From CAZGOM01 sp964542875 (GTDB lineage Bacteria > Planctomycetota > Phycisphaerae > Phycisphaerales > Phycisphaeraceae), in assembly GCA_964542875.1 (NCBI GenBank), contig CAZIWA010000001.1, forward strand, positions 1 through 64,000: a stretch of DNA of 64,000 bases. The letters run 5' to 3'. The notes beneath the pieces are model-generated. The model searched no databases, was not told the origin of the DNA, and saw only the letters and a program-made list of their open reading frames with translations. Positions 44,598 through 52,784 of this stretch are shown in pieces. Each line of letters starts with the position of its first letter. The stretch's first letter is position 1. Made by a program: the position numbers and the translations under genes.

Positions 44598-45824
44598 TCA
44601 GGGGGCCGGGGTGGCACCCTTTTTGATGTTGATGTTGACGTTAGCGATGGGGCGGCTCTGGGTGAGCGTCCGGTTGAACTGAGTGGGCGAAGCGCCATCC
44701 TGCTGGACATTGAACTTCACGGGGACGGAGCCGCTGATGCCGGAGCCCTGGGCGCGGAGGATGTAGTTGCCTTCGGCGTACCGGGTGGACCAGGTGACGG
44801 TCTGGGTGTTGCCTTCGGTGGAGGTTGTCTGGGTGAGTGCGGCGGGGAGGCGACCGGAGCCAAACTGCTGGTTGATGAATTCGTTGAAGGGGGAGACGAC
44901 CAGGAAGCTGACGTTGGAGCCGGTGGGGCTGACGAGGGACATGGAGAGCTGGCCGTTGACGACGTTGGGGTTGGGCAGGCTGAACGTGAGGCCGCCGGCG
45001 TTGCTGGAGTTGTCGAAGGTACGGCTGGCGGGGCTGGAGGTGGATTTGTTGACGGCGGTGACGCCGGAGATGATCCCGCCGCCGGTGCCGTTGAACTGCG
45101 GGTAGCGGGAGACCATTTGCTGTTCGGTGAGGGTGGTGCCCGAGTCCGGGCGCAGGTTCACGCCGGTGTTGAACTGGGATTGTTCGGCGGGGTTGTCGTT
45201 GCCGTCGGTGATTTCGGTGAAGCGGTTTGAGCCAAAGGGGATGTCAAACGAGCGGCCGCGGAATTGAGCGTTGGCCCTGCCGGTGTAGCTGATGGCGGTG
45301 GGGGCGAAGGGGGCCTGGTCGTAGACGACGACGTCTGTGCCGCGGAGGGCGAGGGTGGTGCTTGGGGTGGAGATCTTTGCCTCGTGCACCATGCCGGCTT
45401 TTTCGATGTTGAGCTGGGTGCGGCCATACTGCATGCCGATGTTGGACTTGATCTTGTTGCCGTTTTGGTTGAGCTCGACGAGCTTGACGGTGCTCATGCG
45501 GTCGAGGCTCAGGAGCTGAGCGGGGGGCATGGAGAGATCGATTTGGGATTTGGGGCCGGTCTGAATTTCGCCACCTTCGGGGACGACCATGCCGACGACG
45601 GCTTGTTGCCAGGGGGAGTTGGCGGAAGCGCGGACACGGACATCGCCTTTGACGTAGCGGACCGTGGCAGCGAGGGTTTTACCGGCGGGCTGCGTGCCGG
45701 GCTGGGTGCCCGAGGGCTGGCTGGTGTTGGGCTGCGCGAAAGCAAGGGCGGGGGAGAGGGCCATGCAGAGGCCAGCGGTGAGCCCTGCGTGCCTGAGCAG
45801 GGTTTGAACTGTTGTCTTTTTCAT
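44598..45824 (-). CDS. Secreted FecR-domain protein
   Basis: A 408-residue exported protein. The ATG at 45824 has GGAG with a 7-nt spacer and starts a signal peptide (MKKTTVQTLLRHAGLTAGLC...). The open frame reaches 45905, but without support. A FecR domain follows: VRYVKGDVRVRA, VVPEGGEIQTGPKSQIDL, VKLVELNQ and ISTPSTTLALRGTDVVVYD, which is the classical beta-helical FecR core. The C-terminal half is a repetitive low-complexity region with a terminal beta sandwich (NYILRAQGSGISGSVPVKF). FecR domains transmit or hold envelope signals. Proteins of this type commonly sit beside CHASE2 cyclases in Gram-negative genomes, so joint action is likely. Confidence 0.85.
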   Translation of the reverse strand: MKKTTVQTLLRHAGLTAGLCMALSPALAFAQPNTSQPSGTQPGTQPAGKTLAATVRYVKGDVRVRASANSPWQQAVVGMVVPEGGEIQTGPKSQIDLSMPPAQLLSLDRMSTVKLVELNQNGNKIKSNIGMQYGRTQLNIEKAGMVHEAKISTPSTTLALRGTDVVVYDQAPFAPTAISYTGRANAQFRGRSFDIPFGSNRFTEITDGNDNPAEQSQFNTGVNLRPDSGTTLTEQQMVSRYPQFNGTGGGIISGVTAVNKSTSSPASRTFDNSSNAGGLTFSLPNPNVVNGQLSMSLVSPTGSNVSFLVVSPFNEFINQQFGSGRLPAALTQTTSTEGNTQTVTWSTRYAEGNYILRAQGSGISGSVPVKFNVQQDGASPTQFNRTLTQSRPIANVNINIKKGATPAP

Positions 45825-45939
45825 AGCAGAGCTCCAAATCATCCCGAAAACTCTTAAAACCTGTCGAACTGTCTTACTTAACGATTTTGCCTGATGATCC
45901 CGCATGGGAACTGTAGGCGTCTGAAAGGGCTTGAGCCAA

Positions 45940-46626
45940 TCAGGGGTTCACGGGGCCGGGGGCTTGAGGAGCGGGGTCGCCGGTCTCAGGCTTGGGCGGG
46001 GTGGTTTGCAGACCGGTGCGGGCCGGGGCCGGGGTTTGTGAACCGGAAGGGGTGTCGGCGGCTATCTGGGCCTGGGGGGCCATGCGCTGGTAGTCTTCGA
46101 TGCGCCCGATGATGCCGACAAACTCCGAGCCGGAGAAGATCTGGTTTTGCGTGCTGGGCGGGAAGACGCCTTCATAGACGAGCTCACGCGTGGCGTAGCG
46201 CTCGGACTTATTAAACAGGTGGAGGAAGATGCCGCCTTTGATTTCCAGCACTTTCACGACGGCGACAGCGACGACGCCACGGGTGACGGCTTCATTGGGC
46301 TTGCCGTTAAAGTCCGACGAGAGCATGCCCAGGTCCTGAAGGAGCTTGACCCGTTCCTGATAGTTCTTGGCCTGGTCGGCCTTTTCCAGGTAGAGGAGCA
46401 AGCCGTGGAAGGCTTCGTCGTTGGAGCAGATCCGGTCGCTGGCGAGCGTGTGCCAGAAGTCCATCCGGTTATCAAAACTGGTGGAGGTGGCAGACGGATC
46501 AGAGGCGAGGTCCCTGTTATCGATGGCCTTCTGGCAGCCGGCAGATGACAGGACGGCGATGCCGACGATCATGACGGCGGCGCCGGTGCTGACGAATCGG
46601 GCGAGCATGGAGCTGGACTGTTTCAT
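45940..46626 (-). CDS. Lipoprotein of unknown function
   Basis: A 228-residue lipoprotein. STGAAVMIVGIAVLSSAGC is a lipoprotein signal with the acylated Cys at residue 31 of the form starting at 46626. An ATG at 46644 with GAGAAG nearby is an equally possible start, giving six more residues. The mature part contains helical segments such as FHGLLLYLEKADQAKNYQERV and KVLEIKGGIFLHLF, with a Pro/Gln/Thr-rich tail. No family is recognised. It sits between the outer-membrane barrel gene and the FecR-domain gene on the same strand, and its stop is separated from the FecR start by 115 bp, suggesting part of one envelope complex. Confidence 0.7.
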   Translation of the reverse strand: MKQSSSMLARFVSTGAAVMIVGIAVLSSAGCQKAIDNRDLASDPSATSTSFDNRMDFWHTLASDRICSNDEAFHGLLLYLEKADQAKNYQERVKLLQDLGMLSSDFNGKPNEAVTRGVVAVAVVKVLEIKGGIFLHLFNKSERYATRELVYEGVFPPSTQNQIFSGSEFVGIIGRIEDYQRMAPQAQIAADTPSGSQTPAPARTGLQTTPPKPETGDPAPQAPGPVNP

Positions 46627-46654
46627 CCGATCAATCCCTTGCATAAGTCTTCTC

Positions 46655-48130
46655 TTAGAAGGAGAGCGTGAGGCCGGTGTAGAGGAACTGGCGCACTTCC
46701 TTGTTGTTGTTGATTTCCTGGCCGGGGACGAAGAAGCCGTAGCGGGCGCCAAAAGTGATGTCGCTGGTGATTTGCCAGTTGATGTAGAAGTCGGTTTCAA
46801 AGCCCAGGTAGTAGGAGTTTTCCGAGGGCTGGTCGATGGGTGCGGACTGGTCGAACTTGGTGAAGACCAGGACGTCGGTACCGAACTGGAAGCGCTGGAG
46901 CCACTTGGTGGAGACGAAGGGGAAGGTGGAGACGCCGCCGCGGTAGACGACGACGTTGGAGACGTTGGGCGCGAAGGCCAGACCGGTGTTCAACAGGCCA
47001 AAGCCGTTGAAGGAGGTGTCGGTGGACTGAGGTGTGGTGCCGCCGAAGGTGTTTGTGGTGTGGAGACGGTCTTCGTTGCCGGTGGCGAAGATGATTTCGC
47101 CGGTGGCGCGGGTGTTGTTCTGGTCGTTGAAGAGGTAGTCGAGCTGGACGTCGCCGGCGAAGGCGCTGATGTCGACGAAGGACTGTGTGATGGGTACGGG
47201 GGGCACAAGGGTGAAGCTGTTGGTGAGGTTGCGCCCGCCTTGGTAGACGAATTCGGAGGTGAAGACGATGTTATCGGAGAGTGCGCTGCGCCAGCCGCCG
47301 CCGATGTAGAAGCTGTCGAAGTCGTAGTTGGTGGTGGTGGTGATGGGTGGTGGGCCACTGCCGGGGACGGTGGTGATGAGGGTGGACGGGCGGTTGTAGT
47401 CTTCCTGTACGAGGCCGTAGACGTAGGGCTGGAAGAAGGCGCTGATGTCCGTGGAGACCATGCCGCCGTAGAAGAGGCGGTTGGTCTGGGAATTAAAGCC
47501 CGGGCGTGAGGTATCGATGTCGATGGTGGAATCGCGGGTCATGCCGACCATGGCTTCGAGGGTGACTTTGTCGTAGGTGAACTGGAAGCGTCCGCCGTCG
47601 ATTTCCTGGTTGAATGCGACGCCGTTGCCCCAGTTGATGAGCTGGCGGCCGGCGGTGGCGACGACGTTATAGTCGACGCGTTTGCCTTCGTAGGCCTGCA
47701 TGGCGCGTGCGAGGTCGAACTTATAGAAGGCGCGGTCAACGGTGGGTTGGATCCATTCATCGCCGCGTCCGTCGAAGCTGTCGCCGGGGTCGAAGTCCCG
47801 GTAGCTGGTTCGGGCGCGGACGAAGAAGTCATGGACGCCGTCGATGTTCAAGCGGCCAAAGCCGTTGAGATCGTACTGGCGGAGGTTGGTGTATTGAACA
47901 CCGTCCTGGACCATGAAGTAGTTGAAAGTGGTGAACCCGCCGAAGTCGACGAAGGCGCGCTGGTTCTCAGGGACGTTGGGGTCTACCTTGAGGCGATTTT
48001 CCTGCTCGAACTGCTCAAGGAAGCGGTCAAAACGCTCCGTGGAGACCTGCGCACTGGCGGAACGGGTGGGCAACAGCCATGCCACCGCGCAAGCCAGGAT
48101 TACCAGAGGAAGGTTGAATTTCTTGTTCAT
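46655..48130 (-). CDS. Outer-membrane beta-barrel protein
   Basis: A 491-residue outer-membrane protein. ATG 48130 starts a signal peptide (MNKKFNLPLVILACAVAWLLP...SASAQ). The mature part consists of alternating amphipathic strands with aromatic girdles (FTTFNYFMVQDG, FFVRARTSYRDF, GRFQFTYDKVTLEAMVGM, VQLDYLFND, NSYYLGFETDFYINWQI) and ends in LYTGLTLSF, the C-terminal Phe signature recognised by the BAM machinery. It resembles alginate-export or porin-type barrels in layout, but no specific family is assigned. It is the first gene of the signalling set and is divergent from transketolase. Confidence 0.8.
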   Translation of the reverse strand: MNKKFNLPLVILACAVAWLLPTRSASAQVSTERFDRFLEQFEQENRLKVDPNVPENQRAFVDFGGFTTFNYFMVQDGVQYTNLRQYDLNGFGRLNIDGVHDFFVRARTSYRDFDPGDSFDGRGDEWIQPTVDRAFYKFDLARAMQAYEGKRVDYNVVATAGRQLINWGNGVAFNQEIDGGRFQFTYDKVTLEAMVGMTRDSTIDIDTSRPGFNSQTNRLFYGGMVSTDISAFFQPYVYGLVQEDYNRPSTLITTVPGSGPPPITTTTNYDFDSFYIGGGWRSALSDNIVFTSEFVYQGGRNLTNSFTLVPPVPITQSFVDISAFAGDVQLDYLFNDQNNTRATGEIIFATGNEDRLHTTNTFGGTTPQSTDTSFNGFGLLNTGLAFAPNVSNVVVYRGGVSTFPFVSTKWLQRFQFGTDVLVFTKFDQSAPIDQPSENSYYLGFETDFYINWQITSDITFGARYGFFVPGQEINNNKEVRQFLYTGLTLSF

Positions 48131-48277
48131 GTAGCAACCGGGCCCTGAATGGGATCTGAACGGTAACGCATCACAGAAGTGTCGGGAACATCTTACACCG
48201 ACCCCCTGAAAATGATAATTCCAACTTTTGTAAATGCCAGAAAGTAAGAAAGTATCAAATAGATGGCCTTCCTGACG

Positions 48278-48306
48278 TTGCGGCATACGGGTTTTGGAGC
48301 GATAAT
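48278..48306 (+). promoter_or_regulatory. Sigma-70-type promoter of transketolase
   Basis: TTGCGG (48278-48283), a 17-bp spacer and GATAAT (48301-48306) lie about 63 bp upstream of the start codon at 48370. The spacing and -10 box fit well, and the gene looks highly expressed by codon usage. Confidence 0.55.
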
Positions 48307-48353
48307 GTCTCGCTTCTAATTCCGACGCCCGTACTTAAGCACGAACATCTATC

Positions 48354-48360
48354 AGGAGGA
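48354..48360 (+). promoter_or_regulatory. Strong ribosome binding site of transketolase
   Basis: AGGAGGA, nine bases upstream of the ATG at 48370. Confidence 0.8.
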
Positions 48361-48369
48361 ACCTCGACT

Positions 48370-50346
48370 ATGTCTTTTGACTCAACCATCAACGCCAAGG
48401 CCATTGACCTTGCCAAGCTCAGCTATGAAATGACTGCTGCTTCCGGCTCCGGGCACCCGACCACTGCGGCCAGCCTGGCCCACATCGTGACCGTGCTGAT
48501 GTACCACCACATGCGCCATGAACCGGCCAACCCGGCGCACCCCTCCAGCGACCGGCTGGTGCTTTCCGAAGGCCACGCGGTTCCCATCGTTTATGCCGCC
48601 TGCGCCGATCTTGGCGTTGCGATCGGCAAGGAAAAGGCTTCCTGGCGTCCGATGACCCGGGCTGACGCCCTCACCCTGCGCGCCATTGACTCCGTCGTTG
48701 ACGGGCACCCGAACCCTGTTGAAGGCTTCCCCTTCTTCGACGCGGCCACCGGCTCGCTGGGCATGGGCCTCTCTGTTGCCGCCGGCCTTGCCGGTGCGGC
48801 TCGTCTGGACAAGCTTGATAAGCGCGTGTTTTGCATCATCGGCGATGGTGAATCCCGCGAAGGGCAGATCTGGGAAGCCGTTGACTTCATCAAAGACCAT
48901 AATCTCAAGGCCGTTCTTCCCATCTTCAACTGCAACGTTTACGCGCAGTCCGACGTGGTGAGCCACCAGCAGTCCGCTGAAGTGCTGGCCAAGAAGCTGG
49001 TCGCTTATGGGTTTAACGCCCTGGTGATCGACGGGCACAGCCCCAGCGCCGTACTCGACGCGCTGCAGAAGCACACGGAAGCCGTCAACAATCCCTCGGC
49101 GCTGCCCGTGGCCATCGTGGCCAACACGGTCAAGGGCTGGGGTTCGGCTTCCCAGCAGGGCGCCGGCCACCATGGCAAGCCCGCTGAAGCTGAAGACCTC
49201 GGCAAGGCGATCGCCGAGCTGGACCAGACCGCTAAGGCACTTGGCGCGATGATCGACATCAAGAGCCCCAACATTCCCATGATGTCTCCGGGCAAGCCCG
49301 AAGCGGCAAAAGTGGGCCCGGTGCTTTCCTTCAACGAAGCGGCCAAGAAGTTCGGGCTCGACAGCGCGGTTGCCAAGGGCAAGCTGGCTTCCCGCCGGGC
49401 CTACGGCCTGGCCCTGCGCGCCCTGGGCCATGCCCGCGGCGACGTGGTGGCGTTGGACGCAGACGTGAAGAACTCGACCTTCGCCGAAATGTTCTCAAAG
49501 GACGCGGACCTCAAGTCCCGGTTCTTTGAATGCCGTATTGCCGAGCAAAACATGTTCTCCGCGGCCGCGGGCCTCTCCGCCGGCGGCAAGATTCCCTTCT
49601 GCTCCACCTTCGCCAAGTTCGTCACCCGCGGTTACGACCAGATCGAAATGGCGATGAACTCCGGTTCGCACATCAAGGTTGTGGGCTCGCACGCGGGCAT
49701 CACCCTGGCGTCCGACGGCCCCAGCCAGATGTCCCTGCCGGACGTGGCGTGGTTCCGGTCGCTGTCGACCATGAAGGCCAACAACGGCCAGCCCGGGTTC
49801 TACGTTCTCCAGCCTTCCGACGCCTACCAGGCCTACGCGCTGACGGTGGCCATGGCTGAGCACAACGGCCCGGTCTACATGCGCACCCTGCGCGCCGACA
49901 CCGAGTTCCTGTACAACGATACGAGCAAGTTCCAACTGGGCGGGCACGAAGTGCTCACCGAAGGCCGGGACATCCTGATCGTCGCCTCGGGCATCATGGT
50001 TCATGAAGCCAACAAGGCCCTGGACCTGCTGGACGCCAAGGGCATCGATGCGACCCTGGTCGACCTGTACAGCCTGCCTTTTGACGAAGAAGCGATCCTC
50101 GACCTGGCCAACCAGAACAACAGCCTCATCCTCACGCTGGAAGACAACTACGGCGGCGGGATCGGTTCGGCCATCGCCGACGCGGTGTCCGCAGATGGCG
50201 GCGGATTCAACGTCAAGCAGATGTATGTCAAGCGTCTGCCCAAGTCCGGCCGCACGCCGGAAGATCTTCTCAAGTACTGCGGGCTCAACGCGGAAGAAAT
50301 CGCCAAGGAAGCCATGGCTCTCCTGGAATTCGCGAGCGCCCGGTAA
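48370..50346 (+). CDS. tkt: Transketolase
   Basis: A 658-residue thiamine-diphosphate enzyme of the pentose phosphate pathway and carbon rearrangement: it moves two-carbon units between ketose and aldose phosphates in the cytoplasm. SGSGHPTTAASLAH near the start, the ThDP motif GDGESREGQIWEAVDF with NCN following, and the pyrimidine-domain segment ECRIAEQNMFSAAAGLSAGGK (Glu of the activating site) are all present, as is the C-terminal domain with VASGIMVHEA. Length matches the family. Codons end mostly in C and differ from neighbouring genes that favour G, as expected for a highly expressed gene. It has its own promoter and terminator. Confidence 0.97.
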   Translation: MSFDSTINAKAIDLAKLSYEMTAASGSGHPTTAASLAHIVTVLMYHHMRHEPANPAHPSSDRLVLSEGHAVPIVYAACADLGVAIGKEKASWRPMTRADALTLRAIDSVVDGHPNPVEGFPFFDAATGSLGMGLSVAAGLAGAARLDKLDKRVFCIIGDGESREGQIWEAVDFIKDHNLKAVLPIFNCNVYAQSDVVSHQQSAEVLAKKLVAYGFNALVIDGHSPSAVLDALQKHTEAVNNPSALPVAIVANTVKGWGSASQQGAGHHGKPAEAEDLGKAIAELDQTAKALGAMIDIKSPNIPMMSPGKPEAAKVGPVLSFNEAAKKFGLDSAVAKGKLASRRAYGLALRALGHARGDVVALDADVKNSTFAEMFSKDADLKSRFFECRIAEQNMFSAAAGLSAGGKIPFCSTFAKFVTRGYDQIEMAMNSGSHIKVVGSHAGITLASDGPSQMSLPDVAWFRSLSTMKANNGQPGFYVLQPSDAYQAYALTVAMAEHNGPVYMRTLRADTEFLYNDTSKFQLGGHEVLTEGRDILIVASGIMVHEANKALDLLDAKGIDATLVDLYSLPFDEEAILDLANQNNSLILTLEDNYGGGIGSAIADAVSADGGGFNVKQMYVKRLPKSGRTPEDLLKYCGLNAEEIAKEAMALLEFASAR

Positions 50347-50374
50347 TCTGAGCGCAGTGTGAATGATTTAAGCG

Positions 50375-50408
50375 AGCACCCCGGTTTCGGCCGGGGTGCT
50401 TTTTTTTT
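50375..50408 (+). terminator. Intrinsic terminator after transketolase
   Basis: A perfect 10-bp stem (AGCACCCCGG / CCGGGGTGCT), loop TTTCGG and a run of eight T. It starts 28 bases after the stop codon. Confidence 0.95.
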
Positions 50409-50560
50409 GGGGTGTGTAGCGGGGGATTAGGCGGTGGTGGTGTGGTTGTTGTGCGTTGAGCGGGAGGTCGGGCTGGCGCCCGAATACCCTCGTTTGCACG
50501 TCGGGCTAACGTGTTTTGGGGGTGAGGTGGGTTGGTGGTTTTTTTTGTTGGCGCGTGCAA

Positions 50561-50584
50561 GAGCCGGCAAGATGCCGGCGCTCC
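50561..50584. repeat. Dispersed GAGCCGGC palindrome, copy 2
   Basis: GAGCCGGCAAGATGCCGGCGCTCC, with the inverted pair GCCGGC / GCCGGC, matches 37606-37630. Confidence 0.65.
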
Positions 50585-50674
50585 AGTTCCAGAATGGGTA
50601 TTACGGGTTGGTTTGTAAGGACGTTAGCGCGTGCAAGACACAGCACTGCTGCGGGCCGTGCTGTGCCACCCGGG
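50582..50674. repeat. REP-like unit, copy 3 (long form)
   Basis: A ~93-bp unit that starts TCCAGTTCCAGAATGGG and ends GTGCTGTGCCACCCGGG. It repeats almost base for base at 55085-55176. Its core pair CACAGCAC / GTGCTGTG (50639-50646 and 50658-50665) matches the perfect palindrome at 19230-19267. Confidence 0.85.
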
Positions 50675-50697
50675 TTGGGGGTTGCTGGGATGGTGGT

Positions 50698-51591
50698 TTA
50701 GATGAGGCTTGAGGCGGAGCGGAAGGCGCGCGGGGTTTTGCCTGTGGCCCGGCCAAAGACGCGGGCGAAATAGCTGCTGTCGCTGAAGCCGGATTGGAAA
50801 GCCACTTCGGTGACGGGAAGGGATGTGGTGCTCAGCAGGCCCTTGGCGTGCTCAATGCGCAGCCGGGTCAGGTATTTCACCGGGGAGATGCCGGTGGCCT
50901 GGCCGAAGCGCTCGCAGAGGTAGTTGGCGTTGAGGCCCGCTGCCTGGGAAATGTCCATCAGGCCGATGGGACGGATGTAATTATCTTCCACGAAGCGGAT
51001 CGCTTCTCCAATGCCGGAGGTGGTGCTGACCTCGGGGTTGTTTAAGGCGTGGTCATCGGCGGCGCGGTCCAGCAGGCACAACAACTCCAGAAACCGGGCC
51101 TTGGCGAGAATCTCATAGCCATGCCGGCGGGTCATAAGCTCCCGGCGAATCGACTTGATGATGGACTCGGCATTCTGGCGTTCGGAGTGGCGCAGATGGA
51201 GCTTGTGCACGAGGCCGGCGCATGCGTGCTGGGGCTGGCCGGTGAAGAGGCCAGAAGCGTGAACCGTGCTGTCTGGGGGGAAGTCCGCGGCGATGAGATC
51301 GGGCGTGTAGAGAATGTTGTAGATGGAAAGATGGCGGCTGTCCTTATAGCCGTGAGACCAGTTGACCGGCACGAGAAAAACATCATTCTCCACGATGTCG
51401 TACGAAGCGAGCTTCCCCTTGGGGGACCGGTGAAGGTGCGTGCCGTGTCCGGAAATGACAAGCACAAGCTCAAGAAATTCATGAGCGTGCTCGCGTGAGG
51501 TTTCAGTGGGGCTGAGCGTGATGGACAGCGGGATCCGCGGGTCGGTGAGGTAGGCGGCGTTGCGCAGGACGGTGAGAGGAGGCGTGGTCAT
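50698..51591 (-). CDS. AraC-family transcriptional regulator with cupin sensor
   Basis: A 297-residue regulator. The N-terminal half is a cupin-type ligand pocket (REHAHEFLELVLVISGHGTHLH, IVENDVFLVPVNWSHGY), typical of sugar-responsive AraC proteins. The C-terminal part has the two helix-turn-helix units (GLMDISQAAGLNANYLCERF and LPVTEVAFQSGFSDSSYFARVF) and the closing GKTPRAFR. It is divergent from the phytanoyl-CoA dioxygenase-like gene with 255 bp between, so that gene and the next are probable targets. The inducer is presumably a sugar from the degraded polymer. Confidence 0.92.
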   Translation of the reverse strand: MTTPPLTVLRNAAYLTDPRIPLSITLSPTETSREHAHEFLELVLVISGHGTHLHRSPKGKLASYDIVENDVFLVPVNWSHGYKDSRHLSIYNILYTPDLIAADFPPDSTVHASGLFTGQPQHACAGLVHKLHLRHSERQNAESIIKSIRRELMTRRHGYEILAKARFLELLCLLDRAADDHALNNPEVSTTSGIGEAIRFVEDNYIRPIGLMDISQAAGLNANYLCERFGQATGISPVKYLTRLRIEHAKGLLSTTSLPVTEVAFQSGFSDSSYFARVFGRATGKTPRAFRSASSLI

Positions 51592-51846
51592 AGCGGTGGT
51601 TATTGGAGTGAGGGAATCGGGTGATGCCGATGACTCAGGTTACCCGGAATTGGATGGAAATTAAAAGTTATTTGTGCGGAAAATGCGATTATCAAGATTT
51701 TAAGATCTGAATAAAGTCCTGATTTTTCCGAATCCAGTTATAGCGGGGAGCCTGTGTGTGGGGATAGGATTTTGGGGTCAAGAGCGCTGAAACAGCGTGA
51801 TGTTTTGGGCGCCTGGCCGTCTTGAGACGTATTAAGGAGTTTTGCG
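51592..51846. other. Divergent promoter region, A/T-rich
   Basis: The 255 bp between the AraC gene and the dioxygenase-like gene include an A/T-rich core (51655-51745). No operator could be defined. AAGGAG at 51834-51839, seven bases before the ATG at 51847, is a strong ribosome binding site. Confidence 0.5.
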
Positions 51847-52689
51847 ATGACTGGACCTACCGCGACGTTAAGCCCGGCCAAGAGCGAAGAATCAACCGGC
51901 TTTAAGTACCTGCAGAAAACCCACCAGCTCAACGACACCGAAGGCATGGCCAAGGCGATGGAAGAGGATGGGTTTGTGCTGATCCCCAATGTGCTGTCGG
52001 TACAAGAGGTTGAGGAGCTTAAAGCGGGGATCGACCGTCTTAAGCCGTTTGGCTTTGATAAGACCGGGTCGACGGACCACTTCAAGTGCGTGTTCAACCG
52101 TGAGCGGCTGTTTTTGAACTACATCGACCGGGCGGGTGTGGTGGAACTGGCGGAAGCGACCATGGGCAAGGACTGCCACATCATTGGGCAGTCTGCATGG
52201 AAGAGCTATCCGGGGCTGCATAACGGATGGTCGCCTCACACGGATCGGGTGTTTGTGGAGATGCCGGAGGAGATGCGTACGGACCCGCGGGTGAAGGTGC
52301 CGACTTACGTATGCACGGCGCACTATTACCTGAATGATTTGACGCTGGACCTGGCGCCGACATGGCTGATACCGGGGAGCCATAAGTCCGGCAAGGCGTT
52401 GTCGTGGGGCAAGGACCCGAGCCCGGAATACAAAGGGCGCAAGCTGGAGCCGGTGCTGTGCAAGGCGGGCGATGTGGTGTTTTTCCGAAGCGAAATCTGG
52501 CATACGGGGAGCAAGAACGCGACGCCGGATACGACCCGGTACCTGCTGCAGACGCATTATTCGCACCGGTGGGTGGCGCAGCAGTTTTCGCCTTACCTGA
52601 CGTGGCAGTTCAATCCGGAAATCATTGCGGTGGCCAACCCCAGGCAGCGTCGGCTGCTGGGTGAACACACGCCCGGCGCTTACGATTAA
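51847..52689 (+). CDS. Phytanoyl-CoA dioxygenase family protein
   Basis: A 280-residue Fe(II)/2-oxoglutarate-dependent oxygenase. The metal triad is visible as His131 and Asp133 (SPHTDRVF) with distal His219 (EIWHTGS), and Arg231 (TRYLLQTH) can bind 2-oxoglutarate. The N-terminal DGFVLIPNVLSVQEVEELK is the usual family start. Bacterial members hydroxylate varied small molecules or sugar-linked compounds, and the substrate cannot be told here. Preceded by an excellent ribosome binding site and followed by a perfect terminator, so it is monocistronic. It is divergent from the AraC regulator, its likely controller. Confidence 0.9.
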   Translation: MTGPTATLSPAKSEESTGFKYLQKTHQLNDTEGMAKAMEEDGFVLIPNVLSVQEVEELKAGIDRLKPFGFDKTGSTDHFKCVFNRERLFLNYIDRAGVVELAEATMGKDCHIIGQSAWKSYPGLHNGWSPHTDRVFVEMPEEMRTDPRVKVPTYVCTAHYYLNDLTLDLAPTWLIPGSHKSGKALSWGKDPSPEYKGRKLEPVLCKAGDVVFFRSEIWHTGSKNATPDTTRYLLQTHYSHRWVAQQFSPYLTWQFNPEIIAVANPRQRRLLGEHTPGAYD

Positions 52690-52714
52690 AGACCGATCAA
52701 CCAGAGGGGTTTTG

Positions 52715-52755
52715 TACGGGATTCAGAGTTTTATCTGAATCCCGTATTGCTTTTT
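52715..52755 (+). terminator. Intrinsic terminator after the dioxygenase gene
   Basis: A perfect 13-bp stem (TACGGGATTCAGA / TCTGAATCCCGTA) with loop GTTTTA and then TTGCTTTTT. Confidence 0.95.
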
Positions 52756-52784
52756 GGGGCGCGTGATTAGTAGAATAATCAACC

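Larger units (their letters stand above)
50409..50697. other. Repeat-dense intergenic stretch
   Basis: Between the terminator of transketolase and the stop of the AraC gene there is no gene. The space is built from small palindromes: TCGGGC/GCCCGA at 50468-50483, the GAGCCGGC palindrome at 50561-50584 and the REP-like unit at 50582-50674. TTGGCGCGTGCAAGA precedes the second of these and a similar string precedes the third. This looks like a landing place for dispersed repeats. Confidence 0.75.

Noticed and set aside
50409..50697. Possible short CRISPR array or tRNA cluster
   Set aside because: The repeats are few, of different kinds, and lack regular spacing; no cas genes or tRNA cloverleaf seen.
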